A DNA stretch of 9,269 nt from CAYWCV01 sp964629885 (GCA_964629885.1 CAZVRJ010000072.1:1-9269); one strand, 5' to 3'. Numbered from the stretch's first letter, positions 1-6,897 are shown. Translations and numbers: made by a program. The notes: a model not told the origin generated them from the letters alone.

Positions 1-462
1 CTCAGCGACTACGTGCTCGTCTGGGTCATGCTTTTCACGACAGGGATTACCTACATGTTTGTCAGCCGCCTTTCATCCGACAACACCTATCGGGCGGCCG
101 TGGCCTTGGCCGTCGTAACTGGGCTGCTAATGGTCTGGTCGAATCTGGCTGTCGGCATCATCGGCAATGAAGACAACATGATCAATGTGGTCTATTTCAT
201 CATCCTCATGTTAGGGTTTATCGGCGCCTTCTTCGTCCGCTTCCAGTCGGGGGGACTATCCCGTGTGCTTGGGGGCATGATCCTGCTTCTTGCCGCCGTG
301 GCCGCTTACGCTCTTCTGAATGGCATGCAACACTGGCCCGAAAGTTCTGTAATGGAGATCATCGGGGTCCACATGTTCTTCATGACGCCACTCGCTATAT
401 CCGCCATCTTGTTCCACCAACACAGCCAGAAGGAATCATTAACAGTTATTAACAGTCATTAG
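1..462 (+). CDS. Multi-pass membrane protein of unknown function (5' end outside window)
   Basis: The frame is open to the left edge. A GTG at 13 is the first start-like codon, but the codons before it (L-S-D-Y) continue a membrane segment, so the true start is probably upstream. The 153 visible residues hold about five hydrophobic segments (roughly 4-22, 31-54, 60-79, 88-107 and 117-138), with almost no soluble domain. The stretch W46-S-N-L-A-V-G-I-I-G-N-E-D-N (46-59) between segments 2 and 3 is the kind of motif seen in a widespread family of small uncharacterised inner-membrane proteins; this is recalled, not searched. Nothing shows a substrate or activity. The last eight residues (SLTVINSH) are encoded by the start of a 10-bp tandem repeat, so the C-terminal tail is probably repeat-derived and not a conserved part of the protein. 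Being a real gene is likely; its function is unknown. Confidence 0.75.
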   Translation, partial: LSDYVLVWVMLFTTGITYMFVSRLSSDNTYRAAVALAVVTGLLMVWSNLAVGIIGNEDNMINVVYFIILMLGFIGAFFVRFQSGGLSRVLGGMILLLAAVAAYALLNGMQHWPESSVMEIIGVHMFFMTPLAISAILFHQHSQKESLTVINSH

Positions 463-545
463 CAATGATTAGCAATGATTAGCACTGATCATCACTGATA
501 GTCACGGTTAGTAATTGATAGTAATTGATAATTATTGTTAATGTT
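436..545. repeat. Degenerate 10-bp tandem repeat, about 11 units
   Basis: Successive 10-base units from 436 read TCATTAACAG, TTATTAACAG, TCATTAGCAA, TGATTAGCAA, TGATTAGCAC, TGATCATCAC, TGATAGTCAC, GGTTAGTAAT, TGATAGTAAT, TGATAATTAT, TGTTAATGTT. Neighbouring units are the most alike and the sequence drifts gradually along the array, as expected for local unit duplication followed by mutation. The array covers the last eight codons and the stop of the upstream membrane protein and most of the near half of the katG upstream region. TAG stops at 460, 470 and 480 fall in the three forward frames, so translation cannot run through. The period is close to one DNA helical turn. It is too short and spacer-free to be a CRISPR array. 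A role in katG control is possible but not shown. Confidence 0.85.
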
Positions 546-636
546 TGGCCCGCCTGCCGTGCTTGTTCGTTCTCTAGTTGTTATTTTGCGGATCTAATAG
601 TTCGCACACAAAACATTCACAAGAACCTAATACGAC
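463..636 (+). promoter_or_regulatory. katG upstream region; no confident promoter
   Basis: This 174-bp non-coding stretch lies between the membrane protein stop and the katG GTG. Its first half is the 10-bp repeat array. At 526-540 the sequence TGATAATTATTGTTA matches the PerR-box consensus TTATAATnATTATAA at 11 of 14 fixed positions. The background is AT-rich and repetitive, so a chance match is plausible. At 581-588, TTATTTTG resembles the Bacteroidota -7 element TAnnTTTG with one mismatch. The nearest TTG (563-565) sits closer than the usual -33 spacing, so I do not call this a promoter with confidence. The katG promoter must lie here or further upstream. Confidence 0.3.
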
Positions 637-2847
637 GTGGAAAACAACACATCTACCGGCAAGTGCCCATTCTCGGGTGTGCCCGCACAAAAGGGAGCCG
701 TAGGCTCGAGCGGAACGAAAAATCCCGACTGGTGGCCGAATTCACTCAAGCTGAACACATTGCGCCAAAATTCGAATCTGTCGAATCCAATGGGCGACGA
801 TTTCGACTATGCGCAGGAATTCAACAGTCTCGATTATGATGCCCTCAAGAAGGACCTCCATGCTCTCATGACCGACTCACAGGACTGGTGGCCGGCCGAC
901 TTTGGCCACTACGGACCCTTTTTCATTCGCATGGCTTGGCACTCGGCAGGAACTTATCGTACCGGCGACGGACGTGGTGGCGCGGGCGACTGTCTGCAGC
1001 GTTTTGCTCCGCTCAACAGCTGGCCCGACAATGCCAACCTTGACAAGGCGCGCCGCTTGCTTTGGCCCATCAAACAAAAATATGGCAAAAAGATTTCTTG
1101 GTCTGATCTGATGATCCTGACCGGCAACGTGGCATTGGAGTCGATGGGTTTCAAGACTTTCGGTTTCGGTGGTGGACGTAAAGATGTATGGGAGCCACAA
1201 GAGCACATTTATTGGGGCAACGAAAAGAAATGGCTCGGAGACGAACGCTATTCGGGCGACCGCAACCTTGAGAATCCACTAGCAGCGATGCAGATGGGTT
1301 TGATCTACGTCAATCCAGAGGGGCCAAACGGCAATCCGGATCCAATTGCCGCCGCCAAAGACATTCGTGAGACATTTGAGCGTATGGCAATGAACGACGA
1401 AGAGACCGTGGCTCTTATTGCCGGTGGACACACTTTTGGCAAAGCACACGGCGCGGGCGACGTGGCCCACGTCGGTCCAGAACCAGAGGCTGCACCCATC
1501 GAAGAACAGGGATTAGGATGGAAGAGCAGCTTCGGAAGCGGCATGGGCGGCGATACCATCACTGGTGGACCAGAGGTGACATGGACCCAGAAGCCGACCG
1601 AATGGACCCACTTATTCTTCGAGAACTTGTTCGGTTTCGAGTGGGAGTTGACGAAGAGTCCAGCAGGGGCATATCAATGGGTTGCTAAGAACGGTGCGGG
1701 TGCGGGTACATATCCTGATGCTCACGATCCAAATAAAAAGCACGCTCCAACAATGCTGACGACCGATTTGTCGCTGCGTTTCGATCCGGCATACGAAAAG
1801 ATTTCGCGACGGTTCTTGGAGAACCCAGATCAGTTTGCCGATGCCTTCGCGCGTGCTTGGTACAAACTCACCCACCGCGACATGGGTCCGATTGTGCGCT
1901 ATCTTGGTCCTGAAGTGTCCAGCGAGGAGCTTATCTGGCAAGACCCGATTCCAGCTTGCGATCACGCCTTGGTCGATGCGTATGATGTTGACATGTTAAA
2001 AGCCAAGATTCTGGCATCCGGATTGAGCGTTGGTCAGCTTGTAGTAACCGCATGGGCCTCGGCATCCACCTTCCGTGGTTCCGACAAACGTGGCGGTGCC
2101 AATGGCGCCCGTATCCGATTGGCACCACAGCGCTACTGGGCTGCCAACAATCCGACGCAGCTAGGCAAAGTACTCGATGTGCTCGAGTCTATCCAGAACG
2201 AATTCAATGCCTCGGCATCGGGTGGCAAGAAGGTGTCACTTGCCGACTTGATCGTACTTGCTGGCTCGGCTGGCATCGAGAAGGCAGCCATCACTGCTGG
2301 GCACGACGTCAAGGTGCCGTTCACCCCAGGTCGCATGGACGCAAGCCAGGAGCAAACCGATGTCGACAGCTTTGCCGCATTGGAACCAAACGCCGACGGT
2401 TTCCGCAACTACCTTAAAACCAAGTACACTGTCCCAACAGAGGAACTGCTTGTCGACAAAGCCCAGCTCTTGGGACTCACTGCATCTGAGATGACCGTAT
2501 TGGTTGGTGGGATGCGCATTCTGAACGCCAATTTCGACCATTCGAATCATGGTGTTTTCACCGGTCGCAGAGAAGCGCTAACCAACGATTTCTTCGTCAA
2601 CCTGCTCAGTATGGACACCTTGTGGACAGCCACCGACGAAACAAAGGAAGTGTTTGAAGGTCGTGATCGCAAGACGGGACAGGTGAAGTGGACCGCCACG
2701 AGAGCCGACCTGATCTTCGGATCCAACTCTGAGCTTCGCGCGGTTTGCGAAGTCTACGCCAGCTCCGATGCAGTTGAGAAGTTCGTAAGCGATTTCGTGG
2801 CGGCATGGACCAAGGTCATGAACAACGACCGCTTCGATTTGGTCTGA
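637..2847 (+). CDS. katG: Catalase-peroxidase KatG (haem)
   Basis: Bifunctional haem enzyme that disproportionates hydrogen peroxide and also acts as a peroxidase. The product is 736 residues, a normal length for the family, with the usual duplicated peroxidase fold; the N-terminal half carries haem. The distal site is R98-M-A-W101-H102. The Trp-Tyr-Met adduct residues needed for catalase activity are W101, Y224 (in GLIYVNPEG) and M250 (in ERMAMNDEE). The proximal histidine is H265 in GGHTFGKAHG. The conserved THRDMGP segment carrying the mobile arginine is present, as is the typical ending near DRFD. The start is GTG: an in-frame TAA at 628-630 rules out anything earlier, and M-E-N-N...KCPFSG is the expected N-terminus. 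No clear Shine-Dalgarno is visible. Gly310 stands where M. tuberculosis KatG has Ser315. A strong terminator follows, so the gene is probably monocistronic. Confidence 0.98.
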   Translation: MENNTSTGKCPFSGVPAQKGAVGSSGTKNPDWWPNSLKLNTLRQNSNLSNPMGDDFDYAQEFNSLDYDALKKDLHALMTDSQDWWPADFGHYGPFFIRMAWHSAGTYRTGDGRGGAGDCLQRFAPLNSWPDNANLDKARRLLWPIKQKYGKKISWSDLMILTGNVALESMGFKTFGFGGGRKDVWEPQEHIYWGNEKKWLGDERYSGDRNLENPLAAMQMGLIYVNPEGPNGNPDPIAAAKDIRETFERMAMNDEETVALIAGGHTFGKAHGAGDVAHVGPEPEAAPIEEQGLGWKSSFGSGMGGDTITGGPEVTWTQKPTEWTHLFFENLFGFEWELTKSPAGAYQWVAKNGAGAGTYPDAHDPNKKHAPTMLTTDLSLRFDPAYEKISRRFLENPDQFADAFARAWYKLTHRDMGPIVRYLGPEVSSEELIWQDPIPACDHALVDAYDVDMLKAKILASGLSVGQLVVTAWASASTFRGSDKRGGANGARIRLAPQRYWAANNPTQLGKVLDVLESIQNEFNASASGGKKVSLADLIVLAGSAGIEKAAITAGHDVKVPFTPGRMDASQEQTDVDSFAALEPNADGFRNYLKTKYTVPTEELLVDKAQLLGLTASEMTVLVGGMRILNANFDHSNHGVFTGRREALTNDFFVNLLSMDTLWTATDETKEVFEGRDRKTGQVKWTATRADLIFGSNSELRAVCEVYASSDAVEKFVSDFVAAWTKVMNNDRFDLV

Positions 2848-2872
2848 TCGTCGTAATCCGACCGTTGTTTGC

Positions 2873-2908
2873 AAAAAGGTGGCCTGGGTAACTGGGCCAC
2901 CTTTTTTT
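2873..2908 (+). terminator. Intrinsic terminator after katG
   Basis: A perfect 12-bp inverted repeat, AAAAAGGTGGCC (2873-2884) with GGCCACCTTTTT (2895-2906), encloses a 10-base loop and ends in a run of seven T (2902-2908). It starts 25 bases after the katG stop. The A-run on the left arm means it could also stop transcription arriving on the minus strand, although no minus-strand gene lies nearby. It insulates the downstream ABC-F gene from katG transcription. Confidence 0.93.
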
Positions 2909-2942
2909 GTGAAGCATTATACTGTTCGAATCTATTGCGTTG

Positions 2943-2990
2943 ATGAAACAAATCCCTCATAAAAATCGTAAAATTGAGGATACGCCCTAA
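2943..2990 (+). other. Possible leader mini-ORF 1 (15 codons), speculative
   Basis: ATG at 2943 opens a frame encoding MKQIPHKNRKIEDTP and ends with TAA at 2988-2990, directly before the inverted repeat at 2991. No Shine-Dalgarno is visible. Short ORFs occur often by chance in about 200 bp. It is listed only because ABC-F resistance genes are often preceded by regulatory leader peptides and because its stop abuts a hairpin. Confidence 0.15.
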
Positions 2991-3023
2991 ATTTCGACTT
3001 GTGATATATGCTTGAGTCGAAAT
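2991..3023. promoter_or_regulatory. Inverted repeat upstream of the ABC-F gene
   Basis: ATTTCGACT (2991-2999) is repeated exactly in inverted form as AGTCGAAAT (3015-3023), a 9-bp stem that a T-G wobble at 3000/3014 extends by one pair. The loop is GTGATATATGCTT (3001-3013). No T-tract follows the right arm, so it is not a standard intrinsic terminator. It could be a repressor operator, or an RNA hairpin in the leader if transcription starts upstream. It lies about 105 bp before the ABC-F start. Confidence 0.5.
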
Positions 3024-3060
3024 GCAACGATCAACTAACCCTGCGCAAATGAAGCTCTGA
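3022..3060 (+). other. Possible leader mini-ORF 2 (12 codons), speculative
   Basis: ATG at 3022 encodes MQRSTNPAQMKL and stops at TGA 3058-3060. The start codon overlaps the end of the right arm of the inverted repeat, so hairpin formation would hide it. Only a weak GAG lies upstream. The frame may be chance. It would matter only if transcription starts before the hairpin. Confidence 0.15.
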
Positions 3061-3074
3061 CTCTATCCAAAGAA

Positions 3075-3107
3075 AACAATTGTTCAGCTCATGCTGGACT
3101 ATCATTG
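3075..3107 (+). promoter_or_regulatory. Candidate promoter with overlapping palindrome, ABC-F gene
   Basis: TATCATTG (3100-3107) matches five of the six fixed positions of the Bacteroidota -7 element TAnnTTTG. A TTG lies 17 bp before it (3080-3082), near the expected -33 element. That TTG lies inside a perfect 10-bp palindrome, AACAATTGTT (3075-3084), which could be a protein-binding site. If this promoter is real, the transcript begins close to the gene and the hairpin and mini-ORFs upstream would not be transcribed from it. Both matches are short. Confidence 0.3.
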
Positions 3108-3120
3108 TCTAATTAGATAA
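3091..3120 (+). other. Possible leader mini-ORF 3 (9 codons), speculative
   Basis: ATG at 3091 encodes MLDYHCLIR and ends with TAA at 3118-3120, eight bases before the ABC-F ATG, a spacing that would allow translational coupling. There is no visible ribosome binding site, and the candidate -7 element lies inside it. Probably chance, but it is the third short frame in a row in this leader. Confidence 0.15.
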
Positions 3121-3128
3121 GAGTTTAT

Positions 3129-4718
3129 ATGCTTCGTATTCAGAATATTGGTTATGATCATCCCGACAGGGAGCGTCTTTTTGGCGGTGTCTCGATGGCC
3201 GTCAGCCCTGGCGAACATGTTTCCATTGTAGGAAACAATGGGGTAGGTAAATCCACATTCCTGCGCATTCTGGCCGGTGAACTGGTACCCACCAGCGGTA
3301 CGGTGCATATTGAGTCGCATCCCTATTTCATACCGCAGCATGTGGGACAATACGATGAGCTTACCGTAGAACAGGCCATGCGAGTTGGCCACAAGCTGCA
3401 GGCTCTTCGGTCGATACTGGCTGGATCGGTCACAGCCGATCTTTTGGATGCAGTTGGGGATGACTGGGATATCGAGGAGCGGTGCGTAGATGCGCTGAAA
3501 TCATGGGGTTTGGTGCAACTCGATCTGCGTCAATCCCTTTCAACACTAAGCGGAGGTGAGAAGTCAAGGGTCTTTTTGGCTGGAATCATTGTTCACCTTC
3601 CAGAATGTGTTTTGCTAGATGAGCCAACTAACCACTTGGATCGATCAGGTCGTGAGATCCTGTACGATTTCGTTCGGCAGTTTGAAGGGACACTCCTTGT
3701 CGTGAGTCATGACCGCGCACTTCTTAACTTGGTGCAAACAACCTATGAACTGAGCGCCAACGGCATCACCTCGTTTGGGGGAAACTATGAATTCTACCGA
3801 AATGAAAAGAACAGGCAGATATCGGCGGTTCTAGATGCAGTGGCTGCAAAAGAAAAGTTTCTTCGAAAGGCCGAGGAAACAGCTCGCGAATCGCATGAAC
3901 GTCAACTCAAACGGAATGCCAAGGGGAAAAAACAACAGCTAAAATCAGGTACTCCCAAAATTATGATGAACGCCATGCGAAACAAGGCGGAGAGTTCGAC
4001 AGCAAAGATGGATGACATTCACGCCAACAAGCTGGCGTCGCTGCAGGCGGAGTTGAGCAACATAAAGCTACGGATTCCAAATGCGGGAATGATGAAAATC
4101 GAGTTGCTTCGGTCTGCCGCAACCAAGCAACGGCTCTTATTTTCGGCATCTGGAATACAAGTTACGTACGGAAGTCACCATGTTTGGGAGAATCCAATCG
4201 ATTTTCATCTGCGAGGGAAGGACAGGATTGCCATACATGGACGCAATGGATCTGGGAAAACGACCTTGTTAAATGTGGTGATGGGCAACGTTGTTCCGAC
4301 ATTGGGCGAAATGTACCGCACCAACGCGCCAGCCGTGCTTATAGACCAAGAGTATTCCCTGATAGACAATAAGGCAACGGTTTATGATCAGGTTAAAACG
4401 TTCGCGGCAGTCGGTGTGGCTGACCACGAGATCGGGACTTGTCTGGATCGTTTTCTTTTCCCCAAGGGCGTATGGGATAAATCCTGCTCTGCATTGAGCG
4501 GTGGTGAACGCATGAGGTTGATGCTGTGCTGTATCACGCTCATCTACCAGTCGCCCGAGTTGATCATTCTCGACGAGCCAACCAACAATTTGGACTTGAA
4601 GAACATTGAGATATTGGCCGGAGCTGTTCGAAATTACCGTGGGGCATTACTTGTGGTTTCTCACGACGATGCTTTTCTAAACGAAATTGGCATCGAAAGC
4701 ATCTACGAAATTAAATAA
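3129..4718 (+). CDS. ABC-F family ATPase (ribosome-associated; translation factor or antibiotic protection)
   Basis: The 529-residue soluble protein has two ABC ATPase domains and no membrane segment, the ABC-F layout. Domain 1: Walker A GNNGVGKST (35-43), signature LSGGE (140-144), Walker B ending in DE at 164-165 with EPTNHLD, switch His194. Domain 2: Walker A GRNGSGKTT (371-379), signature LSGGE (456-460), DEPTNNLD with Glu483, switch His512. Both catalytic glutamates are present. Between them, about 225-335 is a charged, lysine-rich, probably helical linker including GKKQQLKSG and MMNAMRNKAESSTAK, in the place of the P-site tRNA-interaction motif that reaches into the ribosome. ABC-F proteins bind the ribosomal E site; some rescue stalled ribosomes and others displace antibiotics from the 50S subunit. 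Which applies cannot be read from the sequence. The unusual leader makes drug-inducible control worth considering. Only a weak AAGAG precedes the ATG. Confidence 0.93.
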   Translation: MLRIQNIGYDHPDRERLFGGVSMAVSPGEHVSIVGNNGVGKSTFLRILAGELVPTSGTVHIESHPYFIPQHVGQYDELTVEQAMRVGHKLQALRSILAGSVTADLLDAVGDDWDIEERCVDALKSWGLVQLDLRQSLSTLSGGEKSRVFLAGIIVHLPECVLLDEPTNHLDRSGREILYDFVRQFEGTLLVVSHDRALLNLVQTTYELSANGITSFGGNYEFYRNEKNRQISAVLDAVAAKEKFLRKAEETARESHERQLKRNAKGKKQQLKSGTPKIMMNAMRNKAESSTAKMDDIHANKLASLQAELSNIKLRIPNAGMMKIELLRSAATKQRLLFSASGIQVTYGSHHVWENPIDFHLRGKDRIAIHGRNGSGKTTLLNVVMGNVVPTLGEMYRTNAPAVLIDQEYSLIDNKATVYDQVKTFAAVGVADHEIGTCLDRFLFPKGVWDKSCSALSGGERMRLMLCCITLIYQSPELIILDEPTNNLDLKNIEILAGAVRNYRGALLVVSHDDAFLNEIGIESIYEIK

Positions 4719-4727
4719 AGCATCTAC
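4696..4727 (+). repeat. 11-bp direct repeat flanking the ABC-F stop codon
   Basis: AAAGCATCTAC occurs at 4696-4706, inside the last codons, and again at 4717-4727, starting within the TAA stop. The offset is 21 bp, a multiple of three, so the second copy is in frame with the first (E-S-I-Y-E-I-K-stop-S-I-Y-R). It looks like a short tandem duplication of the gene's 3' end lying beyond the present stop. Confidence 0.6.
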
Positions 4728-4780
4728 CGCAAAGCGTGGTGCAGGCAAAATCGCTAACATACGGCAATACAAATGGTGAT

Positions 4781-5869
4781 ATGAGTATGAAGATTGCCTA
4801 CGCTGTACTGATAGTCATTCATGGGTTGATCCATCTCCTTGGGTTTGTGAAGGCCTTCGGACTTGGGGAAATAAGCCAGCTTACCGCTCCAATATCTCGT
4901 CCAGTCGGTGCATTGTGGTTGTTGTCGACTCTGCTTTTACTGGCTTACGCGTCGATGTTTCTATTTGGATTCAGGTATGGCTGGTTAGTCGGGGCAGCTG
5001 CCGTCGTATTGTCACAGGTGCTAATCATAATGTACTGGAATGATGCTAAGTTCGGCACCATCCCAAACATCGTCATTTTACTGGTGGTTCTTGTATCCTA
5101 CGGGCATTATGCTTTTAACAGAATGGTGGATGATGATTTGGTTCAACTCAGACATGACAGCAGTGCCAATGTGTTGGTCATTTCCAATCAGGATACCGAA
5201 AATTTGCCGCTTCCTGTTCGAAAATGGCTACAAAGATCGGGTGCCATTGGGTTTGAGTTTTCGTCTGTTGGCAGCATAAGGCAATTTGCAGAAATGAAAC
5301 TCAGTCCCGAGCAGCAAAATTGGTACAGGGCCGAAGCGTTGCAGTTCACTCGTGTAGACAAGCCCGGATTCGTATGGTCTGTTGAGGTTGCAATGAACCC
5401 ATTCGTCCATTTTGTAGGCCGTGACAAGCTCGAGAACGGTAAAGGCAACATGCTCATCAAAGCCAACGGGTTGGTACCTTTGGTGAATGCCACCGGACCA
5501 AAACTCGATGAAGGCACCATTCAGCGCTATCTCGGCGAAATGGTTTGGTTTCCGGCTGTGGCAATTAGCCCATTCGTGACTTGGGAGGTAATCGACGAGA
5601 ACACTGCGAGAGCGACTATAGAATATATGGGCACAATTGGCTCAGGGGTATTTTATTTCGATGATACGGGTGATTTCATGCGGTTCAGCGCCATGCGATA
5701 TCAAGGAAACGAGCCGGAATCCGAGCGACACGAATGGGTGCTCGAAGTGGATGAATACGCAACCCTCGATGGAATCCGAATCCCATCGAGCATGACGGCT
5801 ACATGGAAGTTGCCTGAGGGTGACTGGACGTGGCTGCACTTGAAAGTGATAGAGCATCAAGTTAATTGA
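4781..5869 (+). CDS. Membrane-anchored DUF6544 family protein, function unknown
   Basis: The 362-residue protein has four hydrophobic segments near the N-terminus (about 4-27, 41-63, 67-86 and 94-113) followed by a soluble region (about 140-362). The soluble part begins with LPLPVRKWLQRSG (142-154) and contains VNATGPKLDEGTIQRYLGEMVWFP and a later EWxL-VDEYATLDGIRIPSSM stretch, which I recognise as the DUF6544 pattern common in Bacteroidota. No enzymatic residues are known for this family. I chose the ATG at 4781 (MSMKIAYAV) because it places the first membrane segment at the N-terminus. A GTG at 4736 would add 15 polar residues with no ribosome binding site, and an ATG at 4787 is equally possible. 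It lies 62 bp after the ABC-F gene on the same strand with no terminator between them, so cotranscription is possible. Family assignment is from memory. Confidence 0.8.
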   Translation: MSMKIAYAVLIVIHGLIHLLGFVKAFGLGEISQLTAPISRPVGALWLLSTLLLLAYASMFLFGFRYGWLVGAAAVVLSQVLIIMYWNDAKFGTIPNIVILLVVLVSYGHYAFNRMVDDDLVQLRHDSSANVLVISNQDTENLPLPVRKWLQRSGAIGFEFSSVGSIRQFAEMKLSPEQQNWYRAEALQFTRVDKPGFVWSVEVAMNPFVHFVGRDKLENGKGNMLIKANGLVPLVNATGPKLDEGTIQRYLGEMVWFPAVAISPFVTWEVIDENTARATIEYMGTIGSGVFYFDDTGDFMRFSAMRYQGNEPESERHEWVLEVDEYATLDGIRIPSSMTATWKLPEGDWTWLHLKVIEHQVN

Positions 5870-5946
5870 ATGTATCGCAACTGAACGTTACCTTGCAGGC
5901 TACAAAACACGTCACGATTGACTGAGTAGCGATTGCGGCATTTCGC

Positions 5947-5954
5947 AAAGGGAA
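5947..5954 (+). promoter_or_regulatory. Ribosome binding site of the truncated haemoglobin gene
   Basis: AAAGGGAA at 5947-5954 lies four bases before the ATG at 5959 and is the most convincing purine-rich site in the window. It partly overlaps a small inverted repeat, TTGCG (5933-5937) and CGCAA (5944-5948), which could weakly mask it; that stem is short and may be chance. Confidence 0.5.
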
Positions 5955-5958
5955 CACG

Positions 5959-6354
5959 ATGGATGACATCAAGAGCAGGGAAGACATACAGAAACTCGTT
6001 GACTCCTTTTACCAAAAAGTGAGGCTTAATGAGGTTATCGGACCCATATTTAACGACGTCGCAAATGTGGACTGGGACCATCACCTGCCTAAGATGTACG
6101 ACTTTTGGTCGAGCATACTGCTGAACGACCACAGTTATACAGGTCAGCCCATGCCTAAGCACGTCGCATTGAGCAAGCTCACCAGCATGACAAAAGTGGA
6201 GTTTCTCGAGTGGTTACGTCTCTTTTACGAAACAGTTGATGAGCACTTCAAGGGCGAAGTGGCTGACCTGGCAAAGTACCGTGGACGCAGCATCGCCGGG
6301 ATTATGCTACACAAAATCGAATCGCAAGAAGAAGTCCAAAACGGGGTCTCTTAG
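5959..6354 (+). CDS. Group III truncated haemoglobin
   Basis: The 131-residue cytoplasmic haem protein has the 2-on-2 globin pattern of group III, like Campylobacter jejuni Ctb. By motif alignment from memory, Tyr18 in FYQKVR is B10, His42 in DHHLPKMYDFW is E7, His68 in GQPMPKH is the proximal F8 ligand to haem iron, and Trp85 in EWLRLF is G8. All four key residues are present, so it should bind haem and O2. Group III globins have been linked to NO and oxygen handling or peroxide chemistry, but their physiological role is not settled. The start is supported by the AAAGGGAA site upstream. It is followed 9 bp later by the DUF1697 gene, whose AGGA motif overlaps this stop codon, so the two are probably cotranscribed and perhaps coupled. 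With katG in the same neighbourhood, a stress-defence role is reasonable but inferred. Confidence 0.93.
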   Translation: MDDIKSREDIQKLVDSFYQKVRLNEVIGPIFNDVANVDWDHHLPKMYDFWSSILLNDHSYTGQPMPKHVALSKLTSMTKVEFLEWLRLFYETVDEHFKGEVADLAKYRGRSIAGIMLHKIESQEEVQNGVS

Positions 6355-6363
6355 GAAAATTTC

Positions 6364-6897
6364 ATGCCTCAATATGCAGCGTTCCTAAGGGGGATCAATG
6401 TCGGGGGTCACCACAAGGTGCCGATGGCGCAGCTGAAAGCGTGCACCGAAAGCCTGGGGGCAAGCAACGTCAAAACACTGCTCAATTCAGGAAATGTGGT
6501 ATTCGATTCCGATTTTTCAGAAGTTGCCGCACTGGAGCGACTTCTGGAGTCGAAATTTGCCACCGTTTTTGGGTTCAACATCCCGACTATGGTCGTGACC
6601 AAACAGGAACTTGACAGCTGGTTAACGGACGACCCGTTTAGCCGAGTGGATCTACATGCCAACATTCGACTGTATATCAGCATCGTGCGTCCAGGTACAG
6701 AACCGCAAGTTGTCTTTCCCATGGTCTACGATGATGGCGCCTTTCAGGTATTGTCACAGAAGGGCCGAGCAATAGCAAGCGTTCTCGATCTGTCGCTGAC
6801 GAAGACTGTGAAAGGGATGGACGCACTTGAGAAGCTATACGGCAAAGACATCACTACCCGAAACTGGAATACAATTCTCAAAGTTGGCATGATCTAG
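6364..6897 (+). CDS. DUF1697 domain protein, function unknown
   Basis: At 177 residues this is the full usual length for DUF1697. Diagnostic stretches are LRGINVGG (8-15), LNSGNVVF (40-47) and the C-terminal GMDALEKLYGKDITTRNWNTILK. There is no signal peptide or membrane segment, so it is probably cytoplasmic. The family is widespread in bacteria as a single-domain protein without an established biochemical role. The ribosome site AGGAAAA (6353-6359) overlaps the stop codon of the haemoglobin gene, giving a tight two-gene arrangement. The permease gene follows after 22 bp. Family membership is confident; function is not. Confidence 0.93.
   Translation: MPQYAAFLRGINVGGHHKVPMAQLKACTESLGASNVKTLLNSGNVVFDSDFSEVAALERLLESKFATVFGFNIPTMVVTKQELDSWLTDDPFSRVDLHANIRLYISIVRPGTEPQVVFPMVYDDGAFQVLSQKGRAIASVLDLSLTKTVKGMDALEKLYGKDITTRNWNTILKVGMI

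Noticed and set aside
436..545. CRISPR array or plasmid-type iteron origin
   Set aside because: Units are 10 bp without spacers, so not CRISPR. No replication initiator gene or DnaA box is visible, so an origin is unsupported.
525..839. Forward ORF of 104 codons overlapping the katG start
   Set aside because: It lies in another frame over a conserved part of katG, has a cysteine- and arginine-rich composition with no recognisable domain, and begins in the repeat array. It is a shadow frame.
2918..2923. Sigma-70-like -10 element TATACT just after the katG terminator
   Set aside because: No properly spaced -35 element is present, and the presumed Bacteroidota host uses a different consensus.
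3102..3392. Minus-strand ORF of 96 codons over the ABC-F start
   Set aside because: It is antisense to the conserved Walker A region and has no recognisable motif or promoter; its length fits a chance frame opposite a real gene.
4736..4780. GTG at 4736 as the start of the DUF6544 gene
   Set aside because: It adds 15 polar residues ahead of the first membrane segment and has no ribosome binding site; the ATG at 4781 fits the family layout better.
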